Shown in pieces: positions 7,588 to 13,114 of a stretch of DNA of 13,114 nt. Each line of letters begins with the position of its first letter. Positions within the stretch are counted from its first letter, which is position 1. The notes under the pieces are model-generated. The model saw only the letters and a program-made list of their open reading frames with translations, did no database searches and was not told the origin of the DNA. A program made the translations under genes and the position numbers. Source of the stretch: Syntrophomonas sp. UBA1376 (GTDB lineage: Bacteria; Bacillota; Syntrophomonadia; Syntrophomonadales; Syntrophomonadaceae); contig DBRE01000014.1 of assembly GCA_002305535.1 (NCBI GenBank), forward strand, positions 37,094-50,207. The letters run 5' to 3'.

Positions 7588-9144
7588 TTAGGCCCAGCGG
7601 CGGCGCAGCATACCCATTACCAATTGCGTTTCCTCCAGTTTGAAACGCCCTACGATAACAGCATATACCAATGTACCAGTTGTGGCTCCCAGGCCTACCA
7701 GCAGCAGTTGATAACCTTTGCCGGTGAGCGGGATCAAGGTGGATAGACCCTCCATGACTCCCCCGACAACTAAAAACATAATAACAGATGCGCCCAGAGA
7801 AATTAAGAAACTGTTCAATATCTTGGTACCACCTATAGGCCCTACTTTCCAACGTAGGGCTGCCAACAGAATGAACAGATCAAGCCAGCCAGCTATGGAG
7901 TAGGCCAAGGCTAAACCCGGTGCACCCCAGCGGTATCCTAATTGCCAGGACAAAACCACATTGACCATTATAGCCAGTACAGCTGCTACTACGGGAATGA
8001 TAGGCGCTTTCAAAGCGTAAAAGCCCCGTACCGCCACCTGCATACAGGCATAGGCTGCCAGCCCCACTAGATAGTAGTTGAGCGCCAGGGTAGTGGCACT
8101 AACCATGTTTCCTGTGAATTCTCCCTGTTCAAACAACAGGCTGACCAAGGGTTGTCCTACTACCAGCAGTCCCAGGGAAGCCGGAACCCCCAGCAACAGG
8201 GTAGCCCGTATACCCAGTGAGGTATAGCGTCGAAACTCCTTCATGTCTCCCCGGGCAATCAGACTTGCCAAGGTAGGAAAGATAGCCGTTCCTATCGATA
8301 CCGCAAAAATCCCCACAGGCAGATTCATGATACGCTGAGCCAGATTCAGTGAGCTGAGGACTCCACTGCCCAGGTGCGAGGCAATATTCTGCGTTACAAA
8401 CAGATTAAGCTGCGCTACCCCCAATCCTGCCATAACAGGTACCATCAAACCTACTATGCTAACAAAGCCGGGATGATCAGCCCGCAGGGTGAAGCGATAG
8501 CGAATGCCCACTTTTTTCAGAGCAGGGATCTGTACCGCCAGATTGAGAGCTGCTCCCAAAGCTACCCCGTAGGAAAAAGCAGCGATTCCCAGTTGTTCAA
8601 AGCCCAGGAATCCTACTATTATTATCACCAGGTTATAGATCAGGCTGCCCAGAGCCGGTGCAGCAAAATGCTGATAACTGTTCAGAATCCCCATGGCCAG
8701 TCCATTCAAAGCCATAAAAAAGGTCTGCACCAGCATGATATGAGTGAGACCCACTGCCAGGGTTATATATTGTTCAGGCAAACCCGGAGTAAGCATGATC
8801 ATGAGAGGACGGGTATAAAAATAGGCTACCCCAATCAGAACCAGTATGATCACCAAGACCCAGCTGGTGAGAACGCTGAAGGCTTCCCAGCCTTCCTCCT
8901 CCTGATCATTGGCCAAATAGGAAGAGAAGACCGGTATAAGAGCCGAACTCAAAGCCCCACCCACCAGGAGCATATAGATCAGATCAGGAATGGAAAAAGC
9001 TGCGCGATAGGCATCAGTGATGTAATTTTGACCGAACAGAGTGTACAGAGCTACTTCCCTGCCGTAGCCAAGTACTCGCGACAAGATAACGGTGACCATG
9101 AGCAAAAAAGCTGCTCGAGCCATATGTTTACCGGTATGCGCCAC
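7588..9144 (-). CDS. murJ: Lipid II flippase MurJ (MviN family)
   Basis: Polytopic membrane protein of the MOP superfamily that moves the peptidoglycan precursor lipid II across the cytoplasmic membrane. From GTG 9144 it has 518 residues and many hydrophobic segments, consistent with the 14 helices of the family. The N-terminal signature SRVLGYGREV (22-31) carries the two conserved arginines, followed by ITDAYRAAFSIPDLI with a conserved Asp (44), and later AQRIMNLPVGIFAVSIGTAIFP. The frame opens earlier at TTG 9159, which lacks a ribosome site; GGGAG (9153-9157) sits 8 nt before GTG 9144. An ATG at about 9123 is a further alternative. It is 38 bp after the small membrane gene, probably in one unit with spoIIP. 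murJ is not found here in the B. subtilis order. It could support spore or vegetative envelope synthesis; Amj-type substitutes are unrelated. Confidence 0.92.
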   Translation of the reverse strand: MAHTGKHMARAAFLLMVTVILSRVLGYGREVALYTLFGQNYITDAYRAAFSIPDLIYMLLVGGALSSALIPVFSSYLANDQEEEGWEAFSVLTSWVLVIILVLIGVAYFYTRPLMIMLTPGLPEQYITLAVGLTHIMLVQTFFMALNGLAMGILNSYQHFAAPALGSLIYNLVIIIVGFLGFEQLGIAAFSYGVALGAALNLAVQIPALKKVGIRYRFTLRADHPGFVSIVGLMVPVMAGLGVAQLNLFVTQNIASHLGSGVLSSLNLAQRIMNLPVGIFAVSIGTAIFPTLASLIARGDMKEFRRYTSLGIRATLLLGVPASLGLLVVGQPLVSLLFEQGEFTGNMVSATTLALNYYLVGLAAYACMQVAVRGFYALKAPIIPVVAAVLAIMVNVVLSWQLGYRWGAPGLALAYSIAGWLDLFILLAALRWKVGPIGGTKILNSFLISLGASVIMFLVVGGVMEGLSTLIPLTGKGYQLLLVGLGATTGTLVYAVIVGRFKLEETQLVMGMLRRRWA

Positions 9145-9182
9145 GTCGTCAACTCCCAACGTGAATCGCTATTGTATGCTTA

Positions 9183-9473
9183 TCAGGATAGGAACACTAC
9201 CTGGAATATTCTCCATATTTTATGCAGATATTCTACTGCCCGCTCAAACCAGCTAGCCATAACTATACATGCCTGGCTTAGTTTGTCCGCGTCTAGGTCA
9301 TACTGCTGCCCAGCCAAGTGAAATACTAACTGTGACGAACTGGACTGCACATCAATTATCGGGGGACGTTGGCTGACGGTGAGCTGATTGATCGCTTCAT
9401 TACTGATATTGAGGCCAAGTATCACCAGAGTCAGCACCAACCCGATCAAAAGAAACTGATAAATTCGGTTCAT
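9183..9473 (-). CDS. Small single-pass membrane protein, positional counterpart of YqxA
   Basis: Hypothetical protein of 96 residues. One N-terminal hydrophobic helix (about 6-24, FLLIGLVLTLVILGLN) serves as signal anchor. A short polar middle follows, with QSSSSQLVFHLAGQQYDLD, and the last 25 residues form a second hydrophobic or amphipathic stretch (WFERAVEYLHKIWRIFQVVFL). The ATG overlaps the spoIIP stop in an ATGA arrangement, and GGAGG (9481-9485) lies inside the spoIIP end, so translation is coupled to spoIIP. In B. subtilis yqxA, a small membrane protein gene of unknown role, occupies the place right after spoIIP. Homology to it is suggested by position, size and topology only and was not shown by alignment. 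A role in sporulation is inference. Confidence 0.75.
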   Translation of the reverse strand: MNRIYQFLLIGLVLTLVILGLNISNEAINQLTVSQRPPIIDVQSSSSQLVFHLAGQQYDLDADKLSQACIVMASWFERAVEYLHKIWRIFQVVFLS

Positions 9474-10519
9474 GACAATTCCTCCGCCAGAACTTTTATG
9501 AGTATACCAGAAAAGAGTTCTGCCGCATATCGTGCTTCCTCAAAATTATTTAGATCGCTGCCCACTTCCACCAGCAGGGCCCGGTGGTGGTATTCCTGGT
9601 TATAGGTCCCTGCTTTGACCCGTACTCCTTTAATAAGCCCCGGATACATCTGTTCACCCTGCTCAACTATACGATTGGCAAAGTCCAGGTTTTTTTCCCA
9701 ATCTGGATGGGGCTTGCGTTCATCACTTCCCACTACGATCAGGATACGGGCACTGGGCCTACCATCTATTGTAACCGTCTCTGCTTTCTTCATACCGGGT
9801 ATGTGGTCACGGTGAATATCAAGTAAGGCCAGTAAATTTTCCTGTTCTCTGATAATACTTTTGACTGTTTCACGAGAATTTGTATAGCTTTTGTCATATT
9901 CGGGAAAATCATGGATTTTATCGTAGTAAACTGCCTTGAGCCCTTGTTCCTGCAGGCTATCAGCCAGCTGGCGAGCCACTTTGTTTATTAAGCCATGTTT
10001 GCCGTCCAGTTTGGGTTTACCACTGTCGGGAGTATAGGTCTCAGCTGAATGGGTGCAATATAGTGCTACCTCACGTCCTTTTAAGTGCAGTGTGTCTTCG
10101 GTAGTTAGAGAAGGAAAAGAAGAAGGATCCGTCTGTACGATAGCCGGTAGATCAAAAGTTCCCGGCTGGGCATCAAGTTCTGTGTTCCGGGGCACTTCCA
10201 AACCGTTACTAGCCAAGACCTGTATATTGCTAGCCATCATTTGGCGCGGCAATGTCCAACTTAAAAAAGTGCTCTTCTGCCAAGGCCACTGATCAGTGCC
10301 GGTCAAGCCAATATTCACCTGGCGCAGCAGCGTTTCGGCCCGCTGCTCATTTAAGTTTACCTGTATTCCCGGAGCCACTTCCCCTAATCGATTTACAAAA
10401 GAATTCTCCTGCCATATAATACGGTTTATATCCAAGCTGACACCCGCCAGCAGGACGATAAAAAACAACTGCACCATGATCATGCTTTTTACGAATATCA
10501 AGACATTGTTTCGCAGCAC
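9470..10519 (-). CDS. spoIIP: Stage II sporulation protein P, peptidoglycan hydrolase
   Basis: Membrane-anchored amidase and endopeptidase of the SpoIID-SpoIIM-SpoIIP complex, which thins septal peptidoglycan so that the mother-cell membrane can engulf the forespore. 349 residues. One membrane helix at about 8-30, then a linker to about 145, then the catalytic domain: VALYCTHSAETYTPDSG (151-167, with candidate zinc ligand H157), LLDIHRD (232-238, H236), VVGSDERKPHPDWEKNLDFAN (262-282), and GTYNQEYHHRALLVEVGSDLNNFEEA (304-329, candidate catalytic E318). The GTG start has AGAGGTGG 4 nt upstream. It is transcribed divergently from rpsT. In B. subtilis spoIIP is under sigma-E; no convincing sigma-E promoter was found here, although the gap holds a 13-bp palindrome. 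Identification is firm and shows that the organism is a spore former or descends from one. Confidence 0.95.
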   Translation of the reverse strand: MLRNNVLIFVKSMIMVQLFFIVLLAGVSLDINRIIWQENSFVNRLGEVAPGIQVNLNEQRAETLLRQVNIGLTGTDQWPWQKSTFLSWTLPRQMMASNIQVLASNGLEVPRNTELDAQPGTFDLPAIVQTDPSSFPSLTTEDTLHLKGREVALYCTHSAETYTPDSGKPKLDGKHGLINKVARQLADSLQEQGLKAVYYDKIHDFPEYDKSYTNSRETVKSIIREQENLLALLDIHRDHIPGMKKAETVTIDGRPSARILIVVGSDERKPHPDWEKNLDFANRIVEQGEQMYPGLIKGVRVKAGTYNQEYHHRALLVEVGSDLNNFEEARYAAELFSGILIKVLAEELS

Positions 10520-10538
10520 TGATCCACCTCTTTCCCAA

Positions 10539-10551
10539 TAAGAGTCTCTTA
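10539..10551. repeat. Perfect 6-1-6 palindrome upstream of spoIIP
   Basis: TAAGAG T CTCTTA forms a perfect inverted repeat directly upstream of the spoIIP ribosome site. It could be an operator or a weak leader hairpin. No known binding-site family was recognised, and a match of this length can arise by chance. Confidence 0.4.
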
Positions 10552-10629
10552 AAATTTATGGTGGACAGGCGGGGGTTAGAACGACTTTAGCAACAAATCG
10601 CAAGCAATCGCATCAGAATGGATCAATTC

Positions 10630-10658
10630 TTGCTTTTTGTGAAGGGTAATGCTATAGT
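10630..10658 (+). promoter_or_regulatory. Probable promoter of rpsT
   Basis: TTGCTT (10630-10635) is followed at 17 bp by TATAGT (10653-10658), which also carries an extended -10 TGC just upstream. The -35 is weak, matching consensus only in TTG. Initiation near 10665 would leave a leader of about 29 nt. Confidence 0.65.
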
Positions 10659-10693
10659 ATTTCTGTTAGCCAAATTTTGAAGGAGGTGAACAC

Positions 10694-10969
10694 GTGGCAA
10701 AGAGCAAGACTCCGGCAAAGCGTGCTCGTATCAATGAAGCCAACCGCTTACGCAATAAAGCGCAAAAAAGCCGGCTGAAGACTGCTATCAAGAATTATGA
10801 GGCGTCTCTGTCCAGCAATGATGTCGAGTCCGCCCAGAAAAAACTGCTGGAAGCAACCTCCCTGATAGATAAGAGTGTTTCCAAAGGAATTCTTCATAAG
10901 AATAATGCGGCTCGTAAGAAATCATCTTTGGCCGTTAAGTTTAATAAGATGACCGAAGCATCCAACTAA
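10694..10969 (+). CDS. rpsT: Small ribosomal subunit protein bS20
   Basis: Primary-binding protein of the 30S subunit that contacts 16S rRNA with a three-helix bundle. 91 residues, strongly basic, normal length. The N terminus MAKSKTPAKRARINEANRLR and the stretch GILHKNNAARKKSSLA (65-80) are diagnostic. The GTG start is preceded by a very strong AGGAGGTG (10681-10688) at 5-nt spacing. A non-ATG start is also seen in E. coli rpsT, where it has a part in autogenous control; whether that applies here is unknown. It is the only plus-strand gene in the window, single, with its own promoter and terminator, and divergent from spoIIP. In B. subtilis gpr follows rpsT; here it does not. Confidence 0.98.
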   Translation: MAKSKTPAKRARINEANRLRNKAQKSRLKTAIKNYEASLSSNDVESAQKKLLEATSLIDKSVSKGILHKNNAARKKSSLAVKFNKMTEASN

Positions 10970-10999
10970 AACCTGTCACCCGGCAGGTTTTTTTCTTTT
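10969..10999 (+). terminator. Rho-independent terminator of rpsT
   Basis: A 9-bp stem (AAACCTGTC with GGCAGGTTT, one G-U pair) closes a four-base ACCC loop, followed by a T-rich tail TTTTCTTTT. The stem begins at the last base of the rpsT stop codon, so termination is immediate. Confidence 0.92.
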
Positions 11000-11021
11000 G
11001 GCAAGATTAAAACGGGACGAT

Positions 11022-11115
11022 GCCCCCCTTCGGTACGAATATTCGCATACGGTAGGGGGAAACGACCCTGTTGGCCCGGTTCCCTCGGCGGGGCGACAGA
11101 GTCGTCGACCCCTAC
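11022..11115. repeat. Imperfect palindromic, REP-like intergenic element
   Basis: Two nested inverted repeats fill the gap between the convergent rpsT and chemotaxis genes. The first (about 11024-11059) is centred on CGAATATTCG, with C-rich and G-rich outer arms and a few mismatches. The second (11052-11115) pairs GTAGGGGGAAACGAC with GTCGTCGACCCCTAC (three mismatches) and inside it CTGTTGGCCC with GGGGCGACAG. The two share the GTAGGGGG arm, so only one can form at a time. Its GC content is higher than that of the flanks, and it lacks a T-run, so it is not a standard terminator. GTAGGGGCGACC-like intergenic repeats are common in Clostridia, and this may be a decayed copy; other copies cannot be seen in this window. 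Confidence 0.6.
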
Positions 11116-11197
11116 ATTCTTTTTCAGCAGTCTCGAATCTTCTCCTAACTTGCGCTCATCTCATATGGAAGATAGGTAGGTGGAACCTGCAAACTTT

Positions 11198-12685
11198 CTA
11201 ACTGGTAAACTGGGCCGCTAGATCACGCAATTCTTTTGATGCATCAGCAAATCGCGAGGCTAGCTCAGTTAAACTCTTATAGTTTAGCAGCTGGTCTTCG
11301 TTCAGGCGACGTATTTGTTCCATTCCCGCAGCAGATTCTTCGGTACTGGCCGAAATGCCTTCCACCTGACGGACAACCTCATCAGTCGAGGCAATTATTT
11401 CTTCCAATATGGCTGACAGCTCCTGAATGGCCAAATCTATGTTACTAGCTCCCTTTTCTACTGCGCCAAACATTTCCAACGATTTTTGGGTAGCCTCTAC
11501 TTGAGAGGCTTGCAGATGTGCTGACTTGGCCATCTCATCCGCAGATCTTCCTATGCCTTTGATCATGTCCCCAATTAATTCGGTAATGGTTTGCGCAGCG
11601 GAAGCTGATTCTTCCGCCAGTTTTCTTACTTCATCAGCTACCACCGCAAATCCCCTGCCCGCCTCGCCAGCCCGGGCAGCTTCAATAGCCGCATTTAAAG
11701 CCAGTAAATTAGTCTGATCGGCAATTCCGGTGATCAAGGCTACAATTCCTTGAATTTGCTTGGATTGTTCGTTAAGGCTGGCACTGACTTGCTTAACAGA
11801 AGCCTGGGTTATACTGTTCTGCTGCGTCAAATCCATGAGCTCATTCATCGTCTCAATTCCATCAGTTACGATATTTTTAAAGTGGCCGGACTGTTCAGTT
11901 ACCACCTGTACGTTTGTACCTGCAGAGTTTAAGGCCTCCGTCATTTGTTGGATTACCTCCACAGTGTGGCCGGCATGTTGGGCCTCTTCCTCTACTGCCT
12001 GTGACATTTCTTGCAAAGAAGTGAAAACCAGTTGAGCAGATTCTAAATTCTGGGCAGATGATGACAGTAATTCATCCGATGATGCAGCCAGTAAATTGGA
12101 GCGTTCTGTTACTCCGGCTGCGATCTGATGAAGGTTATCGGCCCTAAGTACCGCCTCTTCTTGTCCTTTAGCCGCAATGCCCATGAGGTGCGATGTATAG
12201 TAGGAGGCTAAGGCAGCCATTATTCCGAGCAAAATAAAATCTGTGTATCTAATCAGTAACTGGGAACTGTCGCCAATAATCTGTGGGAATAACACTATCG
12301 AAAGAGTATAAATTGCTAATACTAATAGGGTTGAGAGTAACGAGAAGAACAGTTCGCTGTAGAATACGCTGGCTATGATTATCATAATCAGGTTGATAAA
12401 AGCCTCCGGGGATTGCGATACAAATACATTGTAAATGAACAACATAATCCCCATAGAAATTACAATTATGTATTTAGTAGCTTTATGGGAAGGGATTCTG
12501 CTAGCAATCAGCCCTGTAGCAATGTACAAGAAGGCAGTAACCAATAGGAAAAGTAGGATTGTGCCTAAATCCAGGTGAGTCCTCCCGGCAAAGTATGCCC
12601 CCAGAGTTGCCAAATATCCCAACACTATTACGGCGCCGGTGGCAATTAGTATGAGCCGATGCCGCTTCAGATGCAGTTCCTCCAT
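11198..12685 (-). CDS. Methyl-accepting chemotaxis protein with six-helix membrane domain
   Basis: Chemoreceptor that controls the CheA kinase. 495 residues. The N-terminal third is a membrane domain with six predicted helices (about 11-33, 41-62, 71-90, 96-116, 118-138, 145-168), short loops and no extracellular Cache or four-helix sensor. No HAMP domain is apparent: the last helix runs directly into the cytoplasmic coiled coil. The signalling tip is intact: IADQTNLLALNAAIEAARAG (321-340), EAGRGFAVVADEVRKLAEES (341-360). Heptads rich in E, S and A (such as SASTEESAAGMEQI, 445-458) may include methylation sites. There is no C-terminal CheR-docking pentapeptide. The ATG start has GGAGGTG at 5-nt spacing. 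The ligand is unknown; membrane or energy-state sensing is a guess from the architecture. It stands alone between holA and rpsT, behind the holA terminator. Confidence 0.93.
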   Translation of the reverse strand: MEELHLKRHRLILIATGAVIVLGYLATLGAYFAGRTHLDLGTILLFLLVTAFLYIATGLIASRIPSHKATKYIIVISMGIMLFIYNVFVSQSPEAFINLIMIIIASVFYSELFFSLLSTLLVLAIYTLSIVLFPQIIGDSSQLLIRYTDFILLGIMAALASYYTSHLMGIAAKGQEEAVLRADNLHQIAAGVTERSNLLAASSDELLSSSAQNLESAQLVFTSLQEMSQAVEEEAQHAGHTVEVIQQMTEALNSAGTNVQVVTEQSGHFKNIVTDGIETMNELMDLTQQNSITQASVKQVSASLNEQSKQIQGIVALITGIADQTNLLALNAAIEAARAGEAGRGFAVVADEVRKLAEESASAAQTITELIGDMIKGIGRSADEMAKSAHLQASQVEATQKSLEMFGAVEKGASNIDLAIQELSAILEEIIASTDEVVRQVEGISASTEESAAGMEQIRRLNEDQLLNYKSLTELASRFADASKELRDLAAQFTS

Positions 12686-12777
12686 TAGGCCACCTCCACT
12701 AAATAAATACTAATTCTTTGGTAATTCTGCCTTTTCCGTCATATTTCCTCTTTTAGGCATTAAGATTTTTTAAACAT

Positions 12778-12818
12778 AAAAAGACAGATCCCATCGGCAA
12801 GTTTGCGTAGGATCTGTC
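12778..12818 (-). terminator. Rho-independent terminator after holA
   Basis: On the minus strand GACAGATCC (12810-12818) pairs perfectly with GGATCTGTC (12783-12791), followed directly by TTTTT (12778-12782). The 18-base loop contains a further short GCAA/TTGC pairing. It sits just past the holA stop and separates holA from the chemotaxis gene, which must then have its own promoter between about 12690 and 12775; no clear promoter was found there. Confidence 0.9.
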
Positions 12819-12835
12819 CGTCTAAGCTAATACTA

Positions 12836-13114
12836 TTATATCCGGCTCTTTCTGTGCAAAGGCACCTTAGTTTCGCAGCAGCTCACCAGCAGCATTTCCA
12901 TGAGTAGGTCGGGATCCTGGCTGGTGCTTTTCAAGCCCACGTCAGTTTCCAGCAGCAGAGCAAATATATTCTCCAGGGACTCCCAAGAAAAGTTACGGGT
13001 AATTTCCATCATCTTGCGTACCGGATAATCCTTTTGGCCGGTCGTTTTGACTATTTCTTCTCGGCTGAGTCCTTTCTCCTGATAATATTTAACGGTAGCC
13101 AGGGTTTGAAACTG
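12836..13114 (-). CDS. holA: DNA polymerase III subunit delta, C-terminal part (cut by window edge)
   Basis: The 92 visible residues are the C terminus of the clamp-loader delta subunit, which opens the beta sliding clamp. They are helical, with the family pattern of the collar domain: QFQTLATVKYYQEKGLSREEIV (1-22), YPVRKMMEITRNFSWESL (30-47), LLLETDVGLKSTSQDPDLLMEMLLV (53-77). The L-ETD-x-G/K-K spacing before the final helix is typical of Firmicute HolA (YqeN). The end is TAA followed at once by TAG. The N-terminal AAA+-like domains lie beyond the right edge. The neighbourhood supports this: in B. subtilis holA lies next to rpsT. Because only the tail is seen, the assignment rests on pattern memory plus context. 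Confidence 0.85.
   Translation of the reverse strand, partial: QFQTLATVKYYQEKGLSREEIVKTTGQKDYPVRKMMEITRNFSWESLENIFALLLETDVGLKSTSQDPDLLMEMLLVSCCETKVPLHRKSRI

Noticed and set aside
8374..9321. Long plus-strand open frame (315 codons) opposite murJ
   Set aside because: It lies antisense to a well-supported murJ, has no convincing ribosome site, and its translation is rich in Q, H, Y and S with no domain pattern, as expected of a coding shadow.
10550..10590. Possible sigma-E promoter of spoIIP (CATAAATT as -10)
   Set aside because: The -10 resembles the consensus, but the only -35-like sequence (GTCGTTCT) is poor and the spacer is 17 bp instead of about 14. Not strong enough to annotate.
11116..11197. 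Terminator for the chemotaxis gene on the minus strand
   Set aside because: No stem followed by a T-run could be found in this stretch; it appears to hold nothing recognisable.
12690..12775. Motility sigma (SigD/FliA-type) promoter for the chemotaxis gene
   Set aside because: TAAA and GCC-like elements occur but not at the right spacing; no clear sigma-A promoter was found either.

Overview
The window carries a conserved housekeeping and stress cluster of a low-to-mid GC, spore-forming Firmicute. It is most likely an anaerobic member of the Clostridia close to the Syntrophomonas or Carboxydothermus type. That placement rests on the gene order (holA, rpsT, spoIIP, small membrane protein, lepA, hemW, hrcA, grpE, dnaK, as around the Bacillus subtilis dnaK region), on spoIIP, on a perfect CIRCE operator, and on an archaeal-type chaperonin inside the dnaK operon, an arrangement known from Carboxydothermus. 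The species cannot be fixed from the sequence alone.

Layout, in order of transcription on the minus strand from the right edge: the 3' end of holA (DNA polymerase III delta), closed by a rho-independent terminator; then a methyl-accepting chemotaxis protein with six membrane helices and no external sensor domain. rpsT (ribosomal protein S20) runs on the plus strand with its own promoter and terminator, and meets the chemotaxis gene tail to tail across an imperfect palindromic element. Divergently from rpsT comes spoIIP, overlapping by 4 nt a small membrane protein in the position of B. subtilis yqxA, then murJ (lipid II flippase). lepA (EF4) and hemW follow with a promoter of their own and an 8-nt overlap. 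Last is the heat-shock operon hrcA, group II/III-type chaperonin, grpE, dnaK, with dnaK running off the left edge after 420 residues.

The heat-shock operon has a clear sigma-A promoter (TTGACA, 17 bp, TACTTT) followed immediately by the CIRCE operator, so HrcA represses its own operon. The chaperonin between hrcA and grpE has thermosome signatures, including a stretch aligning with the built-in lid helix, and not GroEL ones. This puts an archaeal-type folding chamber and the DnaK/GrpE system under one HrcA/CIRCE switch.

Unlike the B. subtilis order, no gpr protease lies between rpsT and spoIIP, murJ sits upstream of lepA, and the chemotaxis gene sits between holA and rpsT. Several starts were moved from the longest open frame to the codon served by a Shine-Dalgarno site (hrcA, chaperonin, grpE, hemW, murJ). 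No tRNA, rRNA, CRISPR array, insertion sequence or prophage gene was seen, and no gene-free stretch exceeds about 230 bases.
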